Shown here piece after piece: positions 45,623 to 53,391 of a stretch of 64,000 bases of DNA (the first letter of the stretch is position 1; each line of letters starts with the position of its first letter). Below the pieces are notes generated by a model. The model did not search any database and was not told the origin of the DNA. It saw nothing but the letters and a program-made list of their open reading frames with translations. This DNA comes from Mediterranea massiliensis (lineage in GTDB: Bacteria; Bacteroidota; Bacteroidia; Bacteroidales; Bacteroidaceae): the NCBI GenBank assembly GCA_015060695.1, contig SUYA01000004.1:1-64000 (forward strand), in the 5' to 3' direction. A program made the translations under genes and the position numbers.

Positions 45623-46177
45623 TTATCTTAACATTCGTTTTACGACCGCCGGATTACCTGCTGCTAATGTATCATCAGGAATATCTTTTGTTACCACGCT
45701 TCCTGCGGCAATAATGCATCGGTTACCGATACTTACTCCCGGACAGAGAATGACGCCTCCACCTAACCAACAATCTTCGCCAATCATAATGGGTCGAGCA
45801 ATTTCCTTAGGTTCGCGTCTTTCCATATGATCCATCGGATGATTTGGTGTGTAAAATTGACAATTTGGCCCAATCTTGGTGTGACTACCTATACGGATGC
45901 CGCCACCGTCCAGCATGGTGGCATTGTAGTTGATGAATACATCTTCGCCCACAACAATTTCTGTGCCGTGGTCGCAATGAAACGGTGGACAGATGGCACT
46001 GCTCTTTGGAAAACCGGGAATTAACTCTTCCATTAGCCTTCTATAATCTTTGTCGTGCATGCTCATTGTTCTGAGCTTGGCACATAATTGTTGTGCCCTA
46101 ATGATATTTCTTTCTACTTCGGCATCGGCAAACGAGTAAAGTTCACCGCTACGCATTTTTTCTATTTCTGTCTTCAT
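45623..46177 (-). CDS. maa: Maltose/galactoside O-acetyltransferase family protein
   Basis: A 184-residue hexapeptide-repeat acetyltransferase. The N-terminal MRSGELYSFADAEV (8-21) and the later FPKSSAICPPFHCDHGTEI block are the maltose acetyltransferase (Mac) domain; the left-handed beta helix follows, with GGIRIGSHTKIGPNCQFYTPNHP (about 92-114) containing the catalytic His and IGEDCWLGGGVILCPGVSIG. It transfers acetyl from acetyl-CoA to a sugar. Its target here is unknown. A -7 element lies 24 bp upstream. Confidence 0.9.
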   Translation of the reverse strand: MKTEIEKMRSGELYSFADAEVERNIIRAQQLCAKLRTMSMHDKDYRRLMEELIPGFPKSSAICPPFHCDHGTEIVVGEDVFINYNATMLDGGGIRIGSHTKIGPNCQFYTPNHPMDHMERREPKEIARPIMIGEDCWLGGGVILCPGVSIGNRCIIAAGSVVTKDIPDDTLAAGNPAVVKRMLR

Positions 46178-46200
46178 TTGGATATTTTTATTGCCAACGA

Positions 46201-46208
46201 CAAATATA
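46201..46208 (-). promoter_or_regulatory. -7 element of the acetyltransferase gene
   Basis: Minus-strand TATATTTG, 23 bp before the ATG at 46177. Confidence 0.55.
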
Positions 46209-46276
46209 CTATATTATTTCTGATATATAGAAATAGTTGTAATAAAGTTCTAATTTCTTTTAATTTTGTATGTATT

Positions 46277-47410
46277 TCAATCTATCCGATTTTTTAGCAA
46301 CACAATGATGGGATTCGAATCTTCGTCCAGTTTTTCGGTTATAGTTTTTAGTTTGCCTTGTAACTTTCCCTCTTTCTGAAGTCGGGTTAGTTGGTAGGCA
46401 TCCATGCTATGCCAATATCCAATATTAGAATTTTTTGTGTTGTATTGTTGTAAAATCAGCGGTGTTTCATCTTTAATATCATTATTGTAGATGTTATACC
46501 GGTACAACGAATTATCTTTTATACTATATACTAAATCATCCTTTATGAAGCGTTCTTTTTTTTCTACTTTTTCAAAGAAATAGAATTCATTTGTTAAAAG
46601 ACGAGGAAATAAGAACTTTTCAGGTTTTGAACTTTGTACACTTGGAGTTTTGATGATAAACGGTGAAACCATATCTTCAGACACCTTGAAGATTGTATCC
46701 GAAGAAGCTTCAGTCATCAGCCAAGCGTCTTGAAAAGGTAGGATGGAAATGTAATCGTAAAAAAGCATCATTTGGTTTCTATCAATGTGGGTGGAAATGA
46801 TTTTGTCGCAAGCGACATTAATTTCTTTATTTAGATTACCATCTTCTTTGGATGCTATAAGGGCTTTTACACGATTGTTTGATTCGGGTGACAAGGTGAC
46901 TTCACATATTATGTTTCCTTTGTCAAAGTTGTATATATTTGCAATGGAATACTTCCTGTCTAATTTCAGTGTCCTTTTGTATGTTCCCTCCAGACTATAC
47001 ACAACTATTTTTCTTGCGGCCGGGTCATTGATTAATATTTCTCTGTTTTCTTCATCCAAAAGGGCATTGGTCATCAATATATATTCTTTATCACCTTGTC
47101 CTCTGTGGTTGAATTTAGTTATAAATTTTCCTTTTCGGTCAAAAATAAAGATTTCCCCATCAAATTTGTTGTTGCCAACTAAGATATAGTTATTGCCCAT
47201 GTCAAGTATTTATCCTTCACAAACAACATCACCGCTTGTTTCCAACGCTATATACTCAACATCCATAAGTTCTTGTATCGCCAAATCTTTTGAGGGATAG
47301 TCAGCATCCAAATCAATTTTTAAGATGTTATTTTTAAGTTGTGGTTGCTTGTCGATGCAACCGGTCATGATCCCGAAAAGGAGTATAAGCAAATGGCCGA
47401 ATTTATTCAT
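46277..47410 (-). pseudogene. Six-bladed beta-propeller lipoprotein interrupted by an in-frame stop
   Basis: The frame begins at 47410 with a lipoprotein signal (Cys18 in IMTGC) and runs 66 residues to a TAA at 47210-47212. The same frame then continues without any shift to 46277 with a further 310 codons that include propeller blades (FIFDRKGKFITKFNHRGQGDKEY). So one nonsense codon splits an otherwise intact gene of 377 codons. The homologous gene at 63741 has QGKLEE at this point where this one has EG-stop-ILD, so the stop replaces a lysine codon by one base (AAA to TAA). It might be a sequencing error. Such 6-bladed beta-propeller lipoproteins are common in Bacteroides; function unknown. 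Confidence 0.82.
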
Positions 47411-47522
47411 TTGATAAAAATTATTTTGTTATTAAAAGTACGGGTGAGGGTGTACTCATCTGTTTCCAACGACATCTTAAATTCATATCACCCGTTTACT
47501 TATAGTTGCAAATATTTTTTTA

Positions 47523-47530
47523 CAAAGTTA
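47523..47530 (-). promoter_or_regulatory. -7 element of the beta-propeller pseudogene
   Basis: Minus-strand TAACTTTG. It gives a leader of about 105 bases that has an ACGGGTGA/TCACCCGT stem-forming pair. Confidence 0.45.
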
Positions 47531-47555
47531 GAAAAAAGAAATGGCAAATTCAACT

Positions 47556-47933
47556 TTATTCTTTTCTTTGTCTAAAAATTTTTCTCATCCAATAGTCAAA
47601 TGTCATGAGGATAAAGACGATGAGTGAGAATATGCCGTAAGTTAGAGACTCTTTTTTGGCTATTGTCAGTGTTTTGAGAAGGTTGGCACAACTATTTCTC
47701 AGTGTTTCTTCCCAATAGAGGTGTATGGTTATGCCACCGGCTATCAGTAAGAGTAGTGAGGTAGCTACGATAGTCAGAAAGAGTGTTTTCTCTTCTCGCT
47801 TTTCTTTTTTGCTGACAAGTTCTTCTACCTTCAGCATGGTGCGGAAGGTGAAGTTGGAGGGTAGGCGATGGGTTGTTTGCTTACTTAGTGCCGTTCTCAA
47901 TCCTTTATCTGATGCATTTTGTTTTTGTTCCAT
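47556..47933 (-). CDS. Two-helix membrane protein in the sigma factor operon
   Basis: A 125-residue protein with a charged N-terminus (about 1-48) and two membrane helices at about 48-68 and 97-115, ending in basic residues. The ATG at 47933 overlaps the last base of the sigma factor stop codon (TGATG), so the two are translationally coupled. Position right after an ECF sigma gene suggests an anti-sigma factor or sensor role, but I do not recognise an anti-sigma domain. No homologue was recognised. Confidence 0.7.
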   Translation of the reverse strand: MEQKQNASDKGLRTALSKQTTHRLPSNFTFRTMLKVEELVSKKEKREEKTLFLTIVATSLLLLIAGGITIHLYWEETLRNSCANLLKTLTIAKKESLTYGIFSLIVFILMTFDYWMRKIFRQRKE

Positions 47934-48478
47934 CACTCTTCGTTTTTGATGAATAAATATAGTTTTTTGCGGATGCGATGCAGTTTTACTTTGGCATTGT
48001 TTTCGGTAATGCCCAATATGAAAGCTACTTCAGCCAATTTCTTTTCTTCCATGTAGTGCAAGGTAATCAAGGCGCGTTCGTCGGCCTCCAGTTTCTCCAA
48101 GGCTCTTGACAAACGTTGTAGTTGTTCCTCACTTTCGTCCTCCAATGCTTCGTCTATTTGGCTATCCGTAGGGCTGTTTAAGCGTGTTTCGTCCAAGCTG
48201 ATAATGTTATGGTTGCTTTTGCGGATGTTTGATAGGGCTGCATTGGTAGCTATCCGATATATCCAGGTGGAAAAGCTACTTTCGGCTCTGAACGAGGCCA
48301 GCTGACGGAAAGCTTTCAGAAAGATGTCTTGCGTCAGTTCTTCGGCATCTTCCCGGCAGGTCACGATGCGAGAAACCAACGTGAATACCTGTTGCCCGTA
48401 TCTGTCTAAAAAGTATTCAAACTTTTCGCTCTTTCCGTTCAGAATTTCGTTTATTATGTAGCTCTCATTCTTTTCCAT
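47933..48478 (-). CDS. ECF-type RNA polymerase sigma factor
   Basis: A 181-residue sigma-70 family protein. Region 2 lies at about 17-85 with the -10 recognition helix DAEELTQDIFLKAFRQLASF and SSFSTWIYRIATNAALSNIRK. A linker rich in Glu/Asp follows at about 100-120. Region 4 at about 122-175 has ALITLHYMEEKKLAEVAFIL and a helix with NNAKVKLHRIRKKL. An identical promoter (TGTAACC, 15 bp, CGTCTAAA) lies in front of this gene and of the divergent DUF6249 gene, so it probably activates itself. A membrane protein gene follows. Confidence 0.93.
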   Translation of the reverse strand: MEKNESYIINEILNGKSEKFEYFLDRYGQQVFTLVSRIVTCREDAEELTQDIFLKAFRQLASFRAESSFSTWIYRIATNAALSNIRKSNHNIISLDETRLNSPTDSQIDEALEDESEEQLQRLSRALEKLEADERALITLHYMEEKKLAEVAFILGITENNAKVKLHRIRKKLYLFIKNEE

Positions 48479-48484
48479 TTGTCT

Positions 48485-48514
48485 TTTAGACGCCGTTCGG
48501 GCCGGATGGTTACA
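48485..48514 (-). promoter_or_regulatory. ECF-type promoter of the sigma factor gene
   Basis: Minus-strand -35 TGTAACC (48508-48514), 15 bp, -10 CGTCTAAA (48485-48492). The -10 ends six bases before the ATG, so the transcript would be leaderless or almost so. It mirrors the divergent promoter base for base at both elements. Confidence 0.75.
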
Positions 48515-48547
48515 CTTTTTTGCCTATTTATTTTTCTTGCAAAAAGT

Positions 48548-48577
48548 TGTAACCTTTCTTTTCAGAGAGCGTCTAAA
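48548..48577 (+). promoter_or_regulatory. ECF-type promoter of the DUF6249 gene
   Basis: -35 TGTAACC (48548-48554), 15 bp, -10 CGTCTAAA (48570-48577), 43 bp before the ATG at 48621. Confidence 0.75.
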
Positions 48578-48620
48578 GGGTACAAAGAAACAAATTTATT
48601 CACTAAATAAACAGATTGAT

Positions 48621-49007
48621 ATGATGGATTTTATTATGGTGCCGTCTGTTTTTGGCATTATTTCTTTTGGTATTTATAAGTTGTTCGAACTTTTTGTTTG
48701 TAAGAAGGAACGTTTGGCTATCATTGAAAAGATGGGAGAGAAGCTGACGCCGGATATGTTGGAGCATAAAATCAATTTCTCCTCTATAAACAGTAGCTCT
48801 TTTTCGGCACTGAAGTTTGGTAGTCTCTTTGTTGGCTTAGGTCTTGGCTTGCTGATAGCATTCTTTATTCATTACCATTATGCCGATTTCTGTGATACAT
48901 ATTTCATTCGCTCGGCCATGTACGGGTCATGTGTATTGATTTTCGGTGGCATAGGGTTGCTTACAGCTTTCTTGGTTGAGTTGAAGATAGGTCGAAGAAA
49001 AGATTGA
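48621..49007 (+). CDS. DUF6249-like membrane protein
   Basis: A 128-residue protein with three membrane helices: about 2-22 (FIMVPSVFGIISFGIYKLFE), about 70-90 (LKFGSLFVGLGLGLLIAFF) and about 102-122. The start KLFELFVCKKERLAIIEKMG is typical of a family often found next to sigma factors in Bacteroides (DUF6249, named from memory). The longer frame to 48537 would overlap the promoter elements, so the ATG at 48621 is preferred. Divergent from the ECF sigma gene and with the same promoter. Function unknown. Confidence 0.72.
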   Translation: MMDFIMVPSVFGIISFGIYKLFELFVCKKERLAIIEKMGEKLTPDMLEHKINFSSINSSSFSALKFGSLFVGLGLGLLIAFFIHYHYADFCDTYFIRSAMYGSCVLIFGGIGLLTAFLVELKIGRRKD

Positions 49008-49036
49008 GTCTATGAAATAATGGATACGGCTCCTTT

Positions 49037-49072
49037 AAAACCTCTTTTTGCTATGGCAGAAAGAGGTTTTTT
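49037..49072 (+). terminator. Terminator of the DUF6249 gene
   Basis: AACCTCTTT with a following TGC pairs with GCA-G-AAAGAGGTT, then six T. It starts 30 bp after the stop codon. Confidence 0.8.
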
Positions 49073-49088
49073 GTATGGTGGATATTCA

Positions 49089-49168
49089 AATCTGTGACAC
49101 AGATTATATAAACAGCACCACTGTTTAACAAATCGCCGACACAGATTAAGTAATCGGTGACGTTGATT
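49089..49168. repeat. Palindromic tandem array D (AATC/GATT core, 21 bp period)
   Basis: Four 17 bp units start at 49089, 49110, 49131 and 49152, exactly 21 bp apart, with spacers ATAT, AACA and AAGT. Unit one, AATCTGTGACACAGATT, is a perfect palindrome around a central base. Units three and four keep AATC-N9-GATT; unit two has AAACAG/CTGTTT arms. Three of four share GAC at the centre (positions 8-10). It lies between two terminators in the 318 bp gap between the converging DUF6249 and rpiB genes. Confidence 0.85.
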
Positions 49169-49266
49169 TGACTTTGCTATGCAGAAAAAAACTATTTTCT
49201 CTTCGGAAGCCGTAAGTATTGCCACACACAAATTCGTTTTTTAGTCGTAGGTACTTAAAAAAGAAA

Positions 49267-49303
49267 AAGGCTTGTTATCGGCAAATTGCCGATAACAAGC
49301 CTT
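49267..49303 (-). terminator. Terminator of the arabinose operon (after rpiB)
   Basis: An 18 bp perfect stem (AAGGCTTGTTATCGGCAA pairing with its complement around one base), followed by TTTCTTTTTT on the minus strand, 22 bp after the rpiB stop codon. It is one of the strongest hairpins in the window. Confidence 0.92.
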
Positions 49304-49325
49304 AGTAAGGTAAGTTTACGTCAGA

Positions 49326-49763
49326 TTATCCTTTTACAGGAATCTTTTCGATGCGTTTCTGGTGGCGTCCTCCCTCAAAAGTGGTATTAAAGAACTTCTC
49401 CAGAATGGTATTAGCCTCGTCGGTACTGATAAAGCGTCCTGGCATGACCAATACGTTGGCATCGTTGTGCTGACGAGCCAATGAAGCAATCTCTTCACAC
49501 CAGCATAGAGCCGCACGGATGCCTTGGTGCTTGTTCAGCGTCATGTTGATGCCGTTGCCACTACCACAGATGGCAATACCCGGATAACACTCACCTGCCT
49601 CTATGGCCAAAGCCATCGGGTGGGCAAAGTCGGCATAATCTACACTATCGGTCGAATAGGTTCCGAAGTCCTTGTACTCCATTCCCTTGCTTTCAAGCCA
49701 TTGTAATACAAATTGCTTTAGTTCGAAGCCGGCGTGGTCGCAACATATTCCTATTGTTTTCAT
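49326..49763 (-). CDS. rpiB: Ribose 5-phosphate isomerase B
   Basis: A 145-residue RpiB/LacAB family enzyme that interconverts ribose 5-phosphate and ribulose 5-phosphate. The start has GICCDHAGFELKQFVLQWL (4-22), the active-site Cys is in AICGSGNGINMTLNK near 70-84, and NDANVLVMPGRFIS is conserved. Length is usual. It is the last gene of the arabinose operon, 10 bp after tkt, and a strong terminator follows. Confidence 0.95.
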   Translation of the reverse strand: MKTIGICCDHAGFELKQFVLQWLESKGMEYKDFGTYSTDSVDYADFAHPMALAIEAGECYPGIAICGSGNGINMTLNKHQGIRAALCWCEEIASLARQHNDANVLVMPGRFISTDEANTILEKFFNTTFEGGRHQKRIEKIPVKG

Positions 49764-49773
49764 AACTGACGAA

Positions 49774-51789
49774 TTACAGCATTGCTTTAACTTGTTTGTA
49801 AACGTTTTCGGCGGTGAATCCTAACTTTTCGTCCAACACCTTGTAGGGAGCAGAGAAACCGAACGATTCCAATCCCCAAACCTTACCGTTGGCACCCACC
49901 AAACCTTCTAAGTTAACAGGTAAACCCGCCGTCAGGCCAAATACCTTGGCACCCATTGGGAGGATGTTCTCTTGATAACCGATAACCTGGCTACGGAACA
50001 AACCTTCGGAAGGTACAGAAACGATGCGCACCTTGATGCCATCGTTGCGCAATAGTTCAGCTCCGGCAACCAATGTTGAAACTTCAGAACCCGATGCCAA
50101 CAAAATTACGTCGTAAGCCTCGTCAGAACCTGCCACTATATAAGCACCCTTCGCTGCTTGAGTATAGTCGTTGCCTTCGGGCAGATTAGTAATGTTTTGG
50201 CGAGAGAGAATCAATGCCGTAGGTGTTTCGGTATTTTCCATAGCCAACTTCCATGCTTCGGTAGTTTCCAAGGCATCGGCCGGACGAAGTACCAACATTG
50301 AGTTCTTGCCGTGGTGGTTCTTCAATTTCTCCATCAAGCGGATTTGTGCTTCTTGTTCAACAGGTTCGTGGGTAGGACCATCTTCACCTACTCGGAAGGC
50401 GTCGTGGGTCCAGATAAACTTCACGGGAAGTTCCATCAAAGCGGCCATACGAACGGCAGGTTTCATGTAGTCTGAGAATACAAAGAAGGTACCGCACGCA
50501 GCAATAACTCCACCGTGTAAAGCCATACCGAGGCAACAGCAAGCCATGGTCAACTCGGCCACGCCGGCTTGGAAGAAAGCACCGCTAAAGTCACCATTAG
50601 TGAAGGCATGAGTCTTCTTTAAGAAACCATCGGTCTTGTCCGAGTTTGAAAGGTCAGCCGATGCACAAATCATGTTCGGCACTTGTTGAGCCAATACGCT
50701 TAATACAGTTGCTGACGCATTGCGAGTAGCATCGTTAGCCTTTTGTTGGATACTTGTCCAATCAACTTTCGGAGCATTTCCACTAAACCATTCGGCTTGT
50801 TGGGCAGCCTTTTCGGGGTTGGCTTCAGCCCATGCTTTCTCTTCTTCGTAGCGAACGGCAGCTATAGCCTTTAACTCTTCGGCACGTTTGGCATAGATTT
50901 CTTTTACATCGTCAAAAATAACAAACGGATTTTCTGGGTCAGCACCCAAGTTAATCATGGTGTTCTTATAAGCATCACCGCCCAACGGGGCACCGTGTGT
51001 TTTGCAATTGGCTTCGTAAGATGTGTTGTCTTCCTTGCGGGCACCTTTACCCATGATGCACTTGCCGATAATCAGCGTAGGACGTTTATCTTCCTTTTTA
51101 GCGGCATCAAGGGCTTCACGGATTTGTTGGCAATCGTTACCATTTATTTCAATAACGTTCCAACCCCAAGCGCGATACTTCATGGCGGTATCTTCGGTCA
51201 TTACATCCTTACATTCGGTAGAAAGTTGGATGTCGTTCGAGTCGTAGAACATAACCAGATTATCCAAGCCTAAGTGACCGGCAATACGGCCACCACCTTG
51301 TGAAATTTCTTCTTGTACGCCACCGTCAGAGATATAAGCATAGATAGTTTCCTTTGCAAAAGTAGGATTTCCGGTACGGGCAGCCAAAAACTTAGCTGCA
51401 ATAGCAGCACCTACCGCAAAAATATGACCTTGACCTAACGGTCCTGATGTATTCTCAATGCCACGATCTAAATCAACTTCCGGATGACCGGGAGTGGGGG
51501 AACCCCATTGACGGAGTTGTTGCAGCTCTTCCAACGAGAATTTTCCGGCTAATGCCAATTGGGCATAAAGCATAGGAGCCATATGGCCGGGGTCAAGGAA
51601 GAAACGGTCGCGACCTTCCCATTTCGGATTCTCAGGGTCGTATTGCAGATATTCTGAATATAGCACGTTGATGAAATCGGCGCCACCCATAGCACCACCT
51701 GGGTGACCAGACTTAGCCTTTTCAACCATAGAAGCAGCCAAAATGCGAATATTGTCGGCTGCATGATTCATTACTTTTATATCATTCAT
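49774..51789 (-). CDS. tkt: Transketolase
   Basis: A 671-residue thiamine diphosphate enzyme that transfers two-carbon units in the pentose phosphate pathway. Residues about 26-37 (SGHPGGAMGGAD), the GHMAPMLYA block, and GPLGQGHIFAVGAAIA near 117-132 bind ThDP; the pyrimidine domain has FSDYMKPAVRMAAL and THDAFRVGEDGPTHEPVEQ. Length is typical. In the arabinose operon it takes the xylulose 5-phosphate made by AraD. It is 27 bp after the GH51 gene. Confidence 0.96.
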   Translation of the reverse strand: MNDIKVMNHAADNIRILAASMVEKAKSGHPGGAMGGADFINVLYSEYLQYDPENPKWEGRDRFFLDPGHMAPMLYAQLALAGKFSLEELQQLRQWGSPTPGHPEVDLDRGIENTSGPLGQGHIFAVGAAIAAKFLAARTGNPTFAKETIYAYISDGGVQEEISQGGGRIAGHLGLDNLVMFYDSNDIQLSTECKDVMTEDTAMKYRAWGWNVIEINGNDCQQIREALDAAKKEDKRPTLIIGKCIMGKGARKEDNTSYEANCKTHGAPLGGDAYKNTMINLGADPENPFVIFDDVKEIYAKRAEELKAIAAVRYEEEKAWAEANPEKAAQQAEWFSGNAPKVDWTSIQQKANDATRNASATVLSVLAQQVPNMICASADLSNSDKTDGFLKKTHAFTNGDFSGAFFQAGVAELTMACCCLGMALHGGVIAACGTFFVFSDYMKPAVRMAALMELPVKFIWTHDAFRVGEDGPTHEPVEQEAQIRLMEKLKNHHGKNSMLVLRPADALETTEAWKLAMENTETPTALILSRQNITNLPEGNDYTQAAKGAYIVAGSDEAYDVILLASGSEVSTLVAGAELLRNDGIKVRIVSVPSEGLFRSQVIGYQENILPMGAKVFGLTAGLPVNLEGLVGANGKVWGLESFGFSAPYKVLDEKLGFTAENVYKQVKAML

Positions 51790-51816
51790 GACTTAATTGA
51801 TTAGGGGAGTAAAGTG

Positions 51817-53385
51817 TTATTGTAATTCTAAAGTTATGATGGACATTGCCGGCATTTTTACTGTCAGTACGCCATTTTTGATTTTGGCATCTTTGAAAGA
51901 AGCTGGTTTAACTACTTCCGGATTCTCAAAGCTATTATAGTCGGCAATGTTCTTCGTTGTAAGTATTTCGCCTATAGCACTTTTTGCTTTCACTTCACCC
52001 AAGTTGATAGTAATTTCTTGGGCATTTTCCAAATCGACATTCGAAAGCGAGATGTGTACTTTACCCTCTTTATCTTTCGAAGCTGTGGCACTAACCATAG
52101 GCAATGTACGCAAAATATCTTGATCATGCATCTTATTGCGTCTGCCATCCAGATTCATGATTTCGCAATCAATATCCAAAGGCAAATGAGTAGCATCTTG
52201 GTGAACGTTGTACATTCTGAAGACATGATATGTAGGTGTCAATACCATCTTGTCATCTTTAGTAAGAATCATAGATTGCAGCACATTAGCAATTTGAGCA
52301 ATGTTAGCCATCTTCAGACGATCGGTATATTTATGGAAAATATCAAATGTCAATGAAGCAACAAAAGCATCGCGCATGGTGTTTTGTTGATAGAGATGTC
52401 CTCGGATAGTACCAGGTTCTTCGTCCCACCAAGTACCCCATTCATCGAGCATTAAAGCAATACGTTTTCTGGGGTCATATTGATCCATGATGTTGCAATG
52501 TTTTTTGATGACATACTCAATTTCTCGGCATTTACCCATTGTCCAATAATGGTCTTCATTATTGAATTCTGTGGCAGAACCTTTGCTACCACTCCAGCCG
52601 GCAACGGTGTAATAGTGTAAAGAAAGCCCATGCATCTGACGTCCTACACGCTCCATCAACACTTTAGTCCAGTTGTAGTCGTAGTCACTGGCTCCACTGG
52701 CTATCTTGAACAGACGGTTGCTGTCGTAGTTGCGGCAATAGGTTGCATAACGGCGATACAAATCAGAATAGTATTCAGGACGCATTGAGCCACCGCAACC
52801 CCAACTTTCGTTGCCTACACCCAGATATTTCACTTTCCAAGCTTTGTCGCGACCATTCTGACGACGCAAACGAGCCATTGGGGAATCTCCTTCCGAAGTC
52901 ATATATTCTACCCATTTGGCCAATTCTTCTACAGTACCGCTACCTACATTACCGCTGATGTATGGTTCACATTCCAACAGTTCGCAAAGGTTCAAGAATT
53001 CATGGGTACCAAAACTATTGTCTTCGATGGTTCCTCCCCAGTTGTTGTTTACCATTTTAGGGCGATTTTCTTTAGGACCAATTCCGTCCATCCAATGATA
53101 TTCGTCGGCAAAGCAACCGCCCGGCCAGCGCAATACTGGTACTTTCAGTTCTTTTAAAGCTGTGACTACGTCAGTACGATAACCGTCGATGTTGGGAATG
53201 TTTGATTCCGGACCTACCCAAAGCCCTCCATAGATACAAGTGCCAAGGTGTTCGGCAAATTGTCCATAGATTTCTTTAGGAATAATTTGTTCACCTTCAT
53301 TGATAGTGATAGTTGCACTTTTTTGTGCAAATGTTGTTAAAGTTGTAGACAATAAAATGCTACAGATAATAGAACTCTTTCTCAT
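51817..53385 (-). CDS. GH51 alpha-L-arabinofuranosidase, exported
   Basis: A 522-residue exported enzyme with a signal peptide (1-20, ending TTFAQ). It has the TIM barrel of family GH51, starting with [20 protein letters not shown], the acid/base Glu193 in [11 protein letters not shown] and the nucleophile Glu315 in [13 protein letters not shown], and a C-terminal beta-sandwich. It should free L-arabinose from arabinan or arabinogalactan. It lies 6 bp after the kinase gene and before tkt, within the arabinose operon. It is different in length and layout from the second GH51 at 61183. Confidence 0.94.
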   Translation of the reverse strand: MRKSSIICSILLSTTLTTFAQKSATITINEGEQIIPKEIYGQFAEHLGTCIYGGLWVGPESNIPNIDGYRTDVVTALKELKVPVLRWPGGCFADEYHWMDGIGPKENRPKMVNNNWGGTIEDNSFGTHEFLNLCELLECEPYISGNVGSGTVEELAKWVEYMTSEGDSPMARLRRQNGRDKAWKVKYLGVGNESWGCGGSMRPEYYSDLYRRYATYCRNYDSNRLFKIASGASDYDYNWTKVLMERVGRQMHGLSLHYYTVAGWSGSKGSATEFNNEDHYWTMGKCREIEYVIKKHCNIMDQYDPRKRIALMLDEWGTWWDEEPGTIRGHLYQQNTMRDAFVASLTFDIFHKYTDRLKMANIAQIANVLQSMILTKDDKMVLTPTYHVFRMYNVHQDATHLPLDIDCEIMNLDGRRNKMHDQDILRTLPMVSATASKDKEGKVHISLSNVDLENAQEITINLGEVKAKSAIGEILTTKNIADYNSFENPEVVKPASFKDAKIKNGVLTVKMPAMSIITLELQ

Positions 53386-53391
53386 AGGCGT

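Noticed and set aside
47411..47555. Terminator or riboswitch between the beta-propeller pseudogene and the sigma operon
   Set aside because: The ACGGGTGA/TCACCCGT pair encloses about 40 bases and has no T tract, so it is too weak to call.
49010..49231. 73-codon minus-strand frame
   Set aside because: It covers a terminator and palindromic array D; no domain or promoter.
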